From assembly GCA_026545225.1 (NCBI GenBank), contig CM048849.1, forward strand, positions 28,964,336 to 29,028,335: DNA of 64,000 bases, read 5' to 3'. The DNA is from Cornus controversa (taxonomy: Eukaryota > Streptophyta > Magnoliopsida > Cornales > Cornaceae). The notes beneath the pieces are model-generated. The model was not told where the DNA came from. It was given only the letters and a program-made list of their open reading frames with translations, and searched no databases. Positions 1 to 11,375 of the stretch are shown here, in pieces (within the stretch, counting starts at the first letter, position 1; the number at the start of each line of letters is the position of its first letter). A program made the position numbers and the translations under genes.

Positions 1-974
1 ACAAAGATTGTGAATTTAGGGGATTTAGGGTTTAGGTGTGGTTTGTAACTCAATTCAGCGTTTAATTCTGAATAGATTAAGTGTTTATTCAATTAAATGT
101 GTTTGATAACGCAATTTGAATATCACTGAATGGTAGGCATCATTTAAAATGTGATAAAATTTTAAGTAACAAGAACATCAATTATCACCGAATACTAAAA
201 TTCAAAAAAATATTAGAAAGTATTTGTTTTTTAACAACCACTCGAGAACTTAAGAACTTAAATTTCAGTTCTTAACTTTTCCGGTACTTAATTTTCAGAT
301 TTATCAAACAACACTTTAGAGTTTTCTAAGAATTTACTTTCCATCCGCAGTTCATCTTAGAATTTACATTATTGTAAAACCAACAAGTTCATCTTAGATC
401 ATTGATGAATGTGGTTTGTGCTTGGTACACAGAACAGGATATATGGACATTCCTATGGAAGAACCAGTTTGTTCTTGCTTGCATGACGCTTCACTCTTCC
501 ATTTTGATTGAGATACTCCTGCATTATATAAAAAAATTATTGTGCTCTAAAATTGGCAAAAAAATAAAGAATTGTTTATTTCTGCAGTAAAGAATTCGAG
601 AAATTTATATAAATTAGTTGTAGTTTGATGTTTATTAAAATAGTGAAAGGATTGAGGCATTTGGTTTGCTGGTTTCTCCTTTTCTCTTAAACCACGGTAG
701 GTGGAGAGTTTAAGTTTCTCCAAGATTATTGTGGAGTTCTGCAAAGGAAAAAAAAAATAGTGAAAGCAACAATGAGAATTGGTGAATTGAAAGGCTCACT
801 CTTTGAATTTGAATTTGGTACTGAGAAAAATGATATTGGAGCTAGGAATTTACTTTAGTAGGGGTAATTTTTAACAATAATATGATAAAAAATTAAACCA
901 AAACAATAAATGCAAAATTTAAAGTACTGATTTATAATATTTCTATTTAATACATTTATAATTGCCCTCAACAA
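1..974. other. AT-rich intergenic DNA
   Basis: No convincing gene is seen. The open frames here are short, AT-rich and without recognisable motifs. The stretch ends where the C-terminal part of a hAT-type transposase remnant begins on the minus strand. Confidence 0.6.
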
Positions 975-2165
975 GTTTTCATATTTTGAAAGCATTGAAT
1001 GATAACCATCATTATCAATGCTATTAAATGTTTTTCTCAATATAAACAACCAAGCAATCATTCATCCGTTTATCCTATCAATGCTATTAAATGTCTTTCT
1101 CAATATAAACAACCAACCATTCATCCATTTATCCCTCGTCTGATTGCATTGTCGATTCTTTACAATATTCATAGCAGAAAAAGTTTCTCTACCATGACAG
1201 TCGCAACCGGAAAAATCAATGTTAGTCTCACAAGCAAGTAAACTAATGGATAAACCTTCTCTTTTTATCTCAATAATTCTGTATGCAAGATCACCGGCCT
1301 TTTTAGGTTTGAAAACTCCATGTTAGAGCGCATATCAATAATATAAGTTTTAAATTGATCATCAAGTGTCATGAGCTCCATTGGAGAAAAATCATTTGGA
1401 TAAAATTCAGCATGGCAGATAGTGATGCAAGTTTGTGATTTCATGAACTTTACATCGTACTTGCCCTCAAATTAGAAACATATCATTTATTTTGGGAACA
1501 TCAAAATAATGATATCTACACAAGGAAGAAACTTGATCAAGTAAGGAATCCCAACCATTCTTTCTCATCATTTGAAGTCTTTGCTTGCATACTTCAACCA
1601 AGGACATAACATTTATAATATTTTGATCTCTCTTTTGTAGTGCCTTGACATTTCATTTGTAATTTCCAACATAGTCCTCATTAGATGTGGACTAAAAACA
1701 AAATCAAATGATTGCATCGATTCTAATAAATTACTTGTTTCATGTCTTCGTTTAGAATTTGATTCATCCTCTACAATTATCCCAAGCACATCAATTATAG
1801 ATGAAAACATGAAAATCAAGCTAATAAAAGTATCATCGTGTGAGCCCCAACGTGTATTACTAGACAGTCAATTTGAAATTTCAATATTGTTGAGTGCTTT
1901 AATAACTATAGTGGTTTGTTTCTCTTGAAGAATATCATCACGTTTACATAAAGCTCCAACAACATTCACCACTTTAACAACCATGGTAAAGAGAGAGGTA
2001 ATCTAGATATGATTATTGACAACAACTACAAGAGCCAACTATAGTTGATGAGCAAAACAATAGATATAAAAAGTACATTTATTTCCCCCCATAATTAATG
2101 TTTTAAGACAATTGAACTCACTTTGTATATTATGGGCCATCATATTCTTACCCATGCAATATAGA
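975..2165 (-). pseudogene. hAT-family transposase remnant (TTF/zinc-finger type, C-terminal half)
   Basis: Read on the minus strand, this stretch gives pieces typical of plant TTF-type zinc-finger/hAT-dimerisation transposases. In order they are a segment reading CTFYIYCFAHQL near 2050, SSNTRWGSHDDT near 1850, a block around 1613-1819 containing SNLLESMQSFDFVFSPHLM and ITNEMS, a block reading VCKQRLQMMRKNGWDSLLDQ near 1550, FPVATVMVE near 1200, and the dimerisation-domain core SAMNIVKNR near 1170. Several frame changes and stops separate them, so it cannot make protein. The N-terminal half is missing: homology stops at about 2165, exactly where an LTR-like terminus (TGTCACGCCCC) begins. The family cuts and pastes DNA, but this copy is dead. 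I am confident of the family and less so of the exact ends. Confidence 0.75.
1013..1140. repeat. 63-bp tandem duplication in the hAT C-terminus
   Basis: The phrase TATCAATGCTATTAAATG starts at 1013 and again at 1076, and each copy runs on into a similar TTTCTCAATATAAACAACCA. The period is 63 bp, or 21 codons. It duplicates the tail end of the transposase dimerisation region. Confidence 0.8.
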
Positions 2166-2169
2166 AATT

Positions 2170-3098
2170 GTCACGCCCCAAAATCTGAGCCATCGAAATC
2201 CCCCTTGATCCGAGCCCGAACTCCGGAATTGTGACGTGTCACGCTTGCCCGGTTATCACCCCATGTCCCTAGATAGGCACGACAATCACTGTTGTCACCC
2301 TGGGCTCCGATCCGAACCACAGAGACTATTTTATCGCGGAAGCTCAACCAGTCCACCCTAAGTTTCTATATGGAACTCTTGGGTTCTAATCTCACCTTTC
2401 ATTCACATATCTTAGCGGAAGTTTAATCCCATTCACATCATATAAGTATGAGTTCACCATTCACTCTACAGGGTCATCCTTAGCCTTTATATACTCGGTC
2501 CTTGTCCAACAATACCTTAAAACTCCCATTTCATCACCCTACCTGTTTCGGTCGGCTAATGAACACTCTACCAAATGGCTAAAAGCTTTGGATGGCTTCG
2601 GTCAGCTGGTCAATTCATCGGTCGGTTGAAAGACATTTCTTCAGTCTGATGAAGCCTCTTTTTAGCCGGCTGAAAAGATGATTCACCTTATACTCCTCTG
2701 GAATACACACTGGTTCTCATTTTTAATTCAGCCAATCGGCTGATAGCTGTTTCGGTAGGTTGAAAATTCCATTTCAGTCAGCTAAAACACTTATTCGGTC
2801 GACTGAAATCAGATGCTTCAACATATGAAATTCTTATCTCTTAGGACTTTTGGAGTATCGATCGACTAAAAGGTCTCACCAAGCGACCGATAGCCCTTAG
2901 AACTTGCTACTTCTCATTTCCAACACTATGCAAAAGCATCAAAATGTTTCCAATTCAATGGGAGCTTAAAGTCTATCATTTTCCCATTTCAAATCAATCA
3001 TACACATGCCATAAAAACCATAAATGAAAACTCGTATCATCATTCCATGATTCTATACATATTCATAAACAAAGAGTTACTATCATATCCCCAAACCT

Positions 3099-3100
<2 letters not shown>
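2170..3100 (-). repeat. LTR-like segment, probable 3' part of a Ty3/gypsy (chromovirus-like) LTR
   Basis: The boundary at 2170 reads TGTCACGCCCC, which on the minus strand is an LTR end, GGGGCGTGACA. This is a common 3' terminus of plant Tekay/Del-type LTRs. About 300 bp of degenerate repeats built on CGGTCGGCTGAAA-like words (2560-2870) lie inside. The same kind of CTGAAA-rich repeats occurs at 7245-7435, downstream of another LTR-like repeat, which suggests one long-LTR family. The opposite end is not resolved; it fades into a TA microsatellite near 3102. Family assignment is inference. Confidence 0.5.

Positions 3101-3101
<1 letters not shown>

Positions 3102-3145
<44 letters not shown>
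3102..3145. repeat. (TA)n(TG)n microsatellite
   Basis: About 26 bases of alternating TA run directly into alternating TG. It ends inside the TGTAAGAACC start of the next LTR-like repeat. Confidence 0.9.
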
Positions 3146-3517
3146 AAGAACCGTGACCATTTTTGTCGATTTTTCTTTATTTTTATTTATTATCATATAA
3201 ATGATTTAAATGATTATATATGTATTTTAAATGTGAAATATATGCTTGGGGACTTGTATAAGGGTCCGGGCAAGTTTTGAGAGCGTTTGGTGAAATTTGA
3301 GTTTTTTAGGTTGGGTGGGCCTAGGACGCTAGTTCGGTGGCCTTGAAAAATTTGAAAGTTTTGGAATGACACCAAATTTTGAGATTATATTAAATAAAAT
3401 ATTTGATGAATTATGAAATCGATTACGAGTTTGTAGGAGTTACCGAAAGTGAAAACGGAGTCCGGGAAGGCACAATAAGTGACAAGTGACATTTTTGTAA
3501 ATAAGAGAGGATAGGTT

Positions 3518-3525
3518 TATAAATA
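3518..3525 (+). promoter_or_regulatory. Putative LTR TATA box (repeat X)
   Basis: TATAAATA lies about 375 bp into the LTR-like repeat and is followed within 30-60 bp by a CT-rich tract (CTCATTCTCTCATTC), as expected for an LTR promoter and transcription start. The homologous repeat at 5314 has the same box at the matching offset. Confidence 0.5.
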
Positions 3526-3581
3526 GAAAGGAGAATGACACAGCTCTCATTCTCTCATTCTATATTAGTCGATTGAGAGAG

Positions 3582-3616
<35 letters not shown>

Positions 3617-4326
3617 GTGAGTGGGTTTGGGGATTTTGATACATGTGGATTGATACATCAGATTACATGTTGATACATTATCATTGTTGGACCGAGAATT
3701 GTTCTTGTAAAATTGTTAAGTTAATTGCATGGGAATGAAATTAGTTGGTTTGATATGTATAGACTATATGTAAGAGTTTTAACTTGAATAATCTGTAGCA
3801 TAATACACCAGTATTTTAATGTAAGGAGCCATATGAATAGTCTTAGTTAGTAGATCTGGAATGATTAATATACTAGGTGTACAAGACTTTAATCATATAA
3901 ATGTAACAAGATATATATAAAATTTATATAGATACATTAGTAGATATGCATGTAACAATATGTCTTTTTATGGTTAGTTTATGATTAGGTGGAAAGATGC
4001 ACATACTATTAGGTGGTAAATGTTTGAGCGTTAGTACCATGTATAAAGGACAAAACTTGATTTTGACCAAAAGTTAGGTAAATCCATGGTATTAATTTCT
4101 GAGCTGGTGGTGTTAAGAAATTTAGATATCTAGAGAGTATGTATGATTTGTAGGTGATTGTGTTGTAAGAGAAGGAAAGTTTTGGTCATCTATGCATATG
4201 GCTACCTGCGGCTTGAGTAAGTAAAAGAAAGTGTGACTCACTTCAATGTAATTTGAGTCCAATTTAACGGGCCAGAAACCGAGTTGGTCCAAACTAAGAT
4301 ATTGTTATCTTTTATCTTTTAGTTGT

Positions 4327-4850
4327 TCTAATTTAGAGAGAATTAGGGAAAAATACTTGAATGCTCCATAAATTACGTAAAATTTTTAAAATCGTAAATT
4401 TTAGCATAATAGAACTAATTATGTTGGAATAGTTGGTTCTAAGGATTAGAACCCGAATAGCGACGTTTGTGCATAATGAACACACAAATAGGTTATTTAA
4501 TTTATTAAATGTTAAAAACATTTAGTAAATTATACAAGATGAAATGTTTGGTATAAAGAATGTTTTTTTTTTTTTATCCTATTGTTTCAATTTAGTCTAA
4601 ATTGGAAAAAAATACTTTTAATGCTCTAAAAATTAGGAAAATTCTTAAGTGGTTTATTCCGGCATAATAAACTTAATTATGCTAAAATAATTAAATTTAG
4701 AAAAGATTTAAGTGGTAAATCCTAAATTGATAAATTAATGTGATTAATGATCACATTAAAGAATGATTTGATTTATTAAATGTTAAAAACATTTGGTAAA
4801 TCTTAAAAGCTTGAATTATGAAAATGAGATAAAATTCTTAAAAAATGAAA
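4327..4850. repeat. Diverged 271-bp tandem duplication
   Basis: TTTATTAAATGTTAAAAAC starts at 4501 and again at 4772. Both are preceded by related blocks (AGGGAAAAATACTTGAATGCTC and GGAAAAAAATACTTTTAATGCTC, each within about 200 bp of its copy). Two old copies of about 271 bp lie inside LTR-like repeat X. Confidence 0.65.
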
Positions 4851-5683
4851 AGCTTGGTCGAAATTGGAGAGGTGGCCTTGGACTAAATTATTTTAAAGGA
4901 TTTCTTTAGGTATGGTTAGGGACCTACCTATTGGGAGTGCACTACCCTTTTGTTATGGCCATTGGGCGAAGCATGCCCTTATTGTGTGGACGTGGTCCAG
5001 GACCATCTAAGCGAGTAGACGTACAAGTCCAGCAACATGTGCGATCTTTGATAGTTTGAAACTATGCAATGCGCACCACTTGTTAGCTAAGCATGTCATT
5101 TATTTGAGGGGAGCCCGAGGCTCATGTGAGGTTAATAATGTTTAAGTTAGTCTAGACAATTAGCTTAATAAAGAATTGTTGAGAATACGGTTCCTATGTT
5201 AAAGATATGGTGGATATGATGATTAAATAGAGTTTAATAATCATAAAAAATTGTGAATCTAAACAAATAAAGATTGTTGTACGAGTTCTTATATATAAGA
5301 ATATAAGGAAAGGTGTAAGAACCGTGACTACTTTTGTTCGATTTTTCGTCTTTTTCATTTAATTGTCATATTAATGATTTAAATGATTATTTATGTGTTT
5401 TAAATGTGAAATGCATGTTTAGAGAACATATTTAAGGTTTGAGAAAATTTTTGAAGCGTTTGGCAAAAGTTAACTTTTTCAGGTCAGGTCAACCCAGGAG
5501 CGCAGGTCCAGAAAATTCAAAAGTGTCAGAATGACTTCAAATTCGAAGACTAGCTTAAATAAAATATTTGACGTGTTATGAAATTGATTTCATGTCAAGC
5601 GGAGTTATGGAACTCCAAAAACAAGTCTTGAAAGGTTTAGAAAAAGTAATGGCATTGTTGTAAATAAGTGTAGGTCATTTTGC

Positions 5684-5691
5684 TATAAATA
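5684..5691 (+). promoter_or_regulatory. Putative LTR TATA box (repeat Y)
   Basis: TATAAATA lies about 370 bp into the repeat and is followed by GAGAGGATTCATCTCTTC. It sits at the same relative position as the box at 3518 in repeat X. Confidence 0.5.
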
Positions 5692-7244
5692 GCAAAGAGA
5701 GGATTCATCTCTTCATTTTGAATTTTCAGCAGCCGTGAGGGACACATATATATATGTACACATATGTAGCTTCATCTTCTTCTTCCCTTCTTCATCAATT
5801 TAAAGGGACTTTGGGTGGGAATTTGAGTTCGCGACAGAAGGAAGAAACGATTTACGCGACGAGGGCTCGAGTTTGATCAGTTCGAAATCGATTTCCAAGA
5901 AAGTTAATTTTTTGAAACTATAGCTATTGAAGTAGGGGGTGTGTGTTGTGTCTTACATTTCAAGTTTAATTTTATATTTTTAGCATAAAATTGATGTATT
6001 TATGTTACATATGATAATATGAGATTTTGTAGATTAATTGTTGGATTTAATTGATATATGCCTCATTGAATTGGAAATGATTGATAGATGTTATTAATGC
6101 ATGAATTGCTTATATGTGCAAGTTGAGGTATAAATTGCATATGTGAAATTTTAGTGAATTTATTGAAAAACTTGATTTTGAAAATTTAATGTATACTTAT
6201 GTCATTATGAATTATTGAATGACATGCTAGAATGGACGTAGGGCATGTATTAAGTGCAATGCATCCAATGTGCGAATGTACGTACAAAACGTGAAATATT
6301 TCGTGTTTGTTATGAATACTCAGGAATGACTCATAGAAAATAGAAGAGGAAAGCATTCTCTTTGGAATTGAAAGTCCTCTACCTTGCACAAGTGGGTGGT
6401 GACTGGATGGCTTAGTAACCCGAAATAGCCAAAGGAATTAAGATGTGGGACTTCGGTACATGTCTTGTGGGTGTGGTGTGAGTGTGAGTTCAATTCCAAG
6501 TACAATGTGATTTTGTGTTGAACTATGTGAAGTAACGTGACTTTTGTGAAGTAAATGAAATTATAGATAAATTTGAATGTATCATATGTTATAGATATGA
6601 TGGGTTGTGAAATGAAACATGTTGTGAATTGTGGTTAACAAAGGTATTTGATGTGTAAGTAATGAAAATGAATGTATAGCTTTGACTAAAATGCTAGGAA
6701 GCATAACACATTGCTAAACTGTGCATTGATATTGCCTTTATGCAATTATATGAAATGTAGACTTGAATGAATTGCACAACATATTACTTTGAGTCGTTGA
6801 ACTTGCTCATCCCCCTACATTAACATTTTCAGGACATAGCAAGGAAGTGATGGATGGTGAGCATCCATGATATGGATTCGAAGTCTTAGAACTCCTCTTG
6901 TTATTTTTGCTACTTGGCATGTCTGGGATATGACTTAGTGCATATTGATATGTGTATAGAAACTTAGACTTTAATATGTTGTCTTTATAATTCAAGAACA
7001 TGTTGTAATTGTATTTATGATCTTATACGCTATATGAATATTTTGAAAATGATTAATGCTTGATGTTGCAAATGATGAACTCTAATTTATGTCTATTTTT
7101 CCACATGTATGAACTTGTAAGAATAGTTGTGTTGATGAATTAGTGAATAATGGCTTACAGTTCCCTTAATGTCCATTTATGCATGAATGGTGTCCTTAAG
7201 ATTTGATTAAGACACATATATGTTGTTACAGTTGTTGCTGAATA

Positions 7245-7435
7245 TCCTCTAGGAACAAGTCACTTTGAGTAGGCTGAAAATTCACTTTGAGCTTGTTGAA
7301 AACTCACTTTGAGCTTGTCGAAAGTCCACTTTGAGGCTGCTGAAAAAAACATAATGAAATAAGTGTTTCTAGAGCACTTCTTCAGCCGACTGAAATAGTA
7401 GTTTCAGCCTGCTGAAAGAAGCTGAACCTGAATAC
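7245..7435. repeat. Degenerate short repeats built on TTTGAGCTTGTTGAAA / CAGCCGACTGAAA
   Basis: Six or more imperfect units of about 25-30 bp occur: TTTGAGTAGGCTGAAAA, TTTGAGCTTGTTGAAAA, TTTGAGCTTGTCGAAAG, TTTGAGGCTGCTGAAAA, TCAGCCGACTGAAA and TCAGCCTGCTGAAA. A related array lies at 2560-2870 inside the LTR-like segment of opposite orientation. Confidence 0.75.
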
Positions 7436-7444
7436 AACCCACAG

Positions 7445-9592
7445 CTAATTGGAAAATAGGAGTGTTTCTAATTCATTTAAAGCCAAGAGTATCTTGATGG
7501 AGAATAAATTCAACACCCGAAGAAGCTTGAAAGCTTGACAAACAAATGATACATCCTTCTTAGGTAATTTATAAAACAGTAAGCCATAGAACGAACGACC
7601 AAAGAACAAGAAAGATCGGATGTATGACTTGTAATGCTCAAAAGAAGTATAATTAACAAGGTTATCATGGATGCACAATTGACGTTGCTTATATGCAATG
7701 GGATTTGAAGAAGAAGAAGAAGAAGAAAACTTGGAAATGTGTTGAAGAAATTTCTCTTCTTGTGCTTTTCTCAAGCATAAATCATGCAAGTGGTCATAGA
7801 TACGACACGCTTTAATCCGACCATTAGACCTTTTCTTGGAAATGACAACTAGACTTGTGTCCATTAGATTCATCAAATAAGACTCTGCCACTTCCTCCAA
7901 GCTTTTTTGGTCATTTTGTCGTATGAATCCCTCGGCATCCCATAACCATATCAATTGCCGCACAGAGATTTCATAATCTTTCGGGAATGCTCCGAAATAG
8001 AGAAAACATGGTTTCAAGTGCTAAGGCAAGTGGTTGTAACTTAGTCCTAATGTGTCCATGAGTCACTTACATGTATGAACTTACACTTTGAGCAACATGC
8101 CTCCACCATTCAAGTGTCTTGTCATTTTTTACGAGAAGCCCAGATATTACAACAATCGCAAGGGGAAGTCTTTGACATTTTGTGGCAATTTTCTTTCCAG
8201 TTTCCATCAACCCTGGAGGTCAACTATTTTCCCAAAATGTCTTCATTCGTAATAAATCCCAACTTTCATTTACATCTAGGAAACATAAATAGTGAAATTT
8301 AGCATGCAAAGCTACAACCACACCTTCATGTCGGCTAGTACACAGAATTGTACTTCCATTCCTGTCATTTGGAAAATATCTTTTCAGATCAACCCAGGCC
8401 TCTTCCATCCATATATCATCCAATACAATAAGATATCTCCTTCCTTTCAAGTGTTTGTCCAGATCTTCACCTAATTTCTCATCGCTCATGTGACAAAATT
8501 AAGGTCTAAATTGGAAAGCAGAGCAAAAAATGGCAAGTAACAAATCCCTCTTTTGATACACTGGAGACACATTAGTCCATGCATGAATATGAAAGTAATA
8601 TTGGATGATAGGATGATGATACACTTTTCTTGCTAGAGTTGTCTTACCGAGTCCAGGCATCCCAAGGATTGATGCAACTTTTAATTGCTTTCCCTGTGTT
8701 GGGCAAGCAGCTCCATTATTGTGCTTGCTTCATCGTCGAAACCCACAATGGTTTCTTCCTCTATTGTTTTACAGATGGGTCTGGATTAATCTCCATGGGA
8801 AAGCTTTCCAATTTGCATAGTGGGTTCTTCCTCTATTGTTTTACAGATGGGTCTGGATGAATCTCCATGGGAACGCTTTCCAATATGCCGGACTCCTACG
8901 ATGCAAATGTCATACATCTTCTTCTTCTCATAAATCTCCATAACTTGTGTCTTGATTAACTTAATATCTTCCATGTCATCGCTCAAGTACTTGAGAAATA
9001 GGAGATCAAAGCATTTCCTCATGAGCACATTGATAGAATATCGGATTAATCCACAAGTGATTAAGCAGCAGATTAAAGAAATAAGAAACACAAGAACCAT
9101 GATAAGTAGGAAATCACGGCTTTCCTCTATCAACAGGTTGATCGGATATGGGAATTCATGAATGATGAAGTAGCTGCTTAAACAACCCCAAAACAAAACA
9201 ACATGACATGAACTTTCTTCATAAATCGTATGAATCTCTATCTCTTCATCCCTTTCTGTTATACAAAATGGTATTCCAAAACTGATAAAGAAGCATATTA
9301 AACAAAGAAACGCAAGAACATGGTAAGAGAAATAGGAGATCCAAGCAATTATCTGTTTTTAGTAGATGAGTTGGAGGAGGAAACCATCAATTACATCTTC
9401 AACCCGGTGAGTGAGGTCTCTTATGTTTTCCACAATAGCTTTCAGCTCCTCATACTCATTTCGTTTCTCCACCGAATCTTTCAAAAAATTTCGCAGGAAT
9501 TGCATCTCCTCGTAAAGCCACTCAATTAGGTGCTTCTCTATTAACTGCATCATCTTCTCCAAGAGAGAATCCAAAGCTGCACCATCTGTCAT
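7445..9592 (-). pseudogene. CC-NB-ARC-LRR resistance gene pseudogene A (R1-like NLR)
   Basis: Minus-strand remnant of an NLR immune receptor of the R1/late-blight-resistance type. Reading from 9592: a CC domain with the EDVID motif (HRVEDVIDGF), a linker containing an unusually hydrophobic stretch (FLLIMVLVFLISL, about 9070-9110), a P-loop GMPGLGKTT near 8635-8665, RNBS-A FHIHAWTNVS, kinase-2 YLIVLDDIW near 8415, RNBS-B GSTILCTSR, a GLPL motif altered to RLPL near 8145, RNBS-D CFLYFGAFPKDYEI near 8000, an MHD position reading IYD, and the first LRR (LLRVLNLFSIKILL) near 7490. Stops occur after FWENS (8220) and inside a 72-bp duplication (8786), with frame changes between blocks. The LRR domain ends abruptly at about 7445 against a repeat. 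It is the same subfamily as the intact gene at 43457-46621. Confidence 0.85.
8750..8893. repeat. 72-bp (24-codon) tandem duplication inside NLR pseudogene A
   Basis: TTCTTCCTCTATTGTTTTAC starts at 8753 and again at 8825, and similarity runs for the whole 72 bp through ATCTCCATGGGAA and GCTTTCCAAT. It duplicates the CC/NB-ARC linker in frame. One copy reads through (GGATGAATC, Ser-Ser on the minus strand); the other has GGATTAATC, which creates a TAA stop. Confidence 0.9.
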
Positions 9593-9599
9593 CTCTCTA

Positions 9600-11004
9600 G
9601 CTCTTCAATTTTTTTCTGCATAAACTGCAGTTAGCTAGTTTCTTGGAATTTGTTAACTAAATTAGGTGGCTGATGAAGCAAGTGGTTGTCTCAAAACTGA
9701 GGCACAATTTACTATTAGAACCTCTGGAACTGAAAGGGACAACCTCTTGCATGAGAGATGGGTAGATCCACCAATTCATACAAACTTTTGAGATATTTTT
9801 GATAGAATTGATGAGAGATGATCGCTGGGTTCATGGAAAGTAAGCTTTAGGGTAAGACAAGTCAAAGTCCATGTCTTTTTTATTACTATTATTTTTATTT
9901 TTCTCTATCAGGGAACAGATATGTAGGCATATTTTCTCTCATATGGCTAAGCTCTACAGCATTCACTACTGGGCAGTTCCACTGATTATGGTTAATAATA
10001 GATGTCACTGATGCAAATTTCCCTAAACCCGAGTATAATAAAATAACTCTCTAATTCAATCCAGGCATAATGAGGAAGTCAATACCTTGGATATTACAGT
10101 TGGATGTTACAAGTTTTGGTTGTAATTTCCTCAATGCTAGGTGATTTTTTGTGAGATGCACAAATATTTTACTGAAAAAACAAAAACATAATTTGTGCTG
10201 CCAAAATACAGAGTTATAATGACATGAAGCATCCAATATCCTGAATCACACTAATTAAAGATCATATGAGGTAGAAAATACAAGTAGGGAAGTCATGAAT
10301 CTCCCATCCACGAGGGAAGTCAGTTATATTGGAACTCAGGATCTCAACATACAACTTCAATAGGCTGCTGATTTATGACATGTGTGATGGCCCAGAGAAA
10401 GTGGTAATAATGTTTAAGCTTTCAAATGTCAGCCAGTTCACTGAAAGTTCTACCATATCAGTAGCATTGATTTCACGGCTGTTGTGATTTTGGTTTCATC
10501 AACTGAGTGTTGTCTTTGTGTTTTAGGATGTTTTTTATCAACCAACTGTTGTGATTTTGGCTATTTTATCCTTGCATGAGTTGCCCTTGAACCTGGATCC
10601 ACACTAACAGTTTTAGTAGTGAAAGTCATCCAAGTAACCCTTCTTAAGACAATTTAAAGCCCCAAAACATGGCTATAGTGGCCAAATATTAATTATTATC
10701 TCTGTCTGGTTCACTATCATAAGTGATTTACTGTCCACTATATATTAATTTTAACAAAATTTTAAGTAATTGTTGTCAGAGTTGTTAGATGTACTTGTAA
10801 TATCAATAGTTGAATTCATCAAACTAACCAAAATTTTAACGAAATTAAAAGCTTTCATCATTAGAATTGGATATTAATCAAGACATTGATTTAATAGCAA
10901 GTGATTCAACAAGTCTTAACAGATACTACCCCCACCCCCGGGTAAATAAGTCATAACACATACTTTTGTAATAAAAAGAAAATATTTTTCAAATGCCATG
11001 AACC
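9600..11004. other. Intergenic DNA
   Basis: No gene or clear mobile-element terminus was seen. It holds a short near-repeat of CTGTTGTGATTTTGG (about 10477 and 10547) and a C-rich run (CCCCCACCCCCGGG) at about 10928. Confidence 0.5.
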
Positions 11005-11042
11005 TTCGTATATTTAATTTCTTAGTGAATTAAATATACGAA
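11005..11042. other. Perfect 15-bp inverted repeat (hairpin)
   Basis: TTCGTATATTTAATT is followed by an 8-nt loop and the exact reverse complement AATTAAATATACGAA. It sits at the outer edge of the conserved NLR 3'-flank block. It could be a mini-transposon scar or a transcript-end hairpin; function is unknown. Confidence 0.8.
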
Positions 11043-11044
11043 GA

Positions 11045-11375
11045 AATTCGGGTCATCTTCTTTTGTGTTCAAAGAGAGCTTTTCAGTTATATTTCACTCT
11101 TATAATATTATAAATTAAAGATATTTGGTAATTCAATTGCTCAGCCTCATCTAAGAAGGCATTAGCTTTCAATCATTTTGGCCACATATTTTAAAAGATT
11201 TGAGAAAACATATCATCTTTCTTTTCCCATTAAGTAGATTAATATTTTAACTGCCAATTTTTCTTCTTTTTTTCAACACATGTACTATCAGAAAGAGAAT
11301 ACTCAAATAGCTAATATTTGTAACTCAGCTGAAACTTCTGAACTAGTAACCCTTGTGAATCCTACCACTAGATAA
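11045..11375 (-). other. Conserved NLR 3'-flank block (locus B remnant)
   Basis: This stretch matches the region just downstream of the intact NLR (42970-43320). Shared words include CTTTTGTGTTCAA, AATTCAATTGCTCAGCCTC, GCATTAGCTTTCAA, CTTTTCCCATT, and finally ACTCAGCTGAAACTTCTGAA followed by CTAGTA. A shorter match lies at 61840-61935 next to NLR pseudogene E. Here it has no NLR immediately beside it; the nearest NLR piece is the LRR fragment at 13095-13355, beyond an inserted repeat. I take it as the 3' end of locus B. Confidence 0.75.

Larger units (their letters stand above)
3143..5313 (+). repeat. LTR-like repeat X (TGTAAGAACCGTGAC family)
   Basis: It begins TGTAAGAACCGTGACC, the same start as the repeat at 5314. 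The two share roughly 500 bp of diverged sequence, including ATGATTTAAATGATTAT, a TTAAATAAAATATTTGA block and a TATAAATA box at nearly the same offset. That arrangement (TG start, promoter about 375 bp in, a pyrimidine-rich tract just after) is what an LTR U3-R region looks like. The right end at 5313 is set only by the start of the next copy, so X may be truncated or its tail may be unrelated. No coding sequence was seen. Confidence 0.5.
5314..7440 (+). repeat. LTR-like repeat Y (same family as X)
   Basis: It starts TGTAAGAACCGTGACTAC. U3-like sequence and a TATAAATA box are shared with repeat X. A segment near 6800-6840 reads ACTTGCTCATCCCCC then TTTTCAGGACATAG, an arrangement often seen inside long chromovirus LTRs. 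It ends in CTGAAA-rich repeats against NLR pseudogene A, whose LRR is cut at the same point, so this repeat (or the element it belonged to) probably truncated that gene. No long open frame was seen. Confidence 0.5.
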
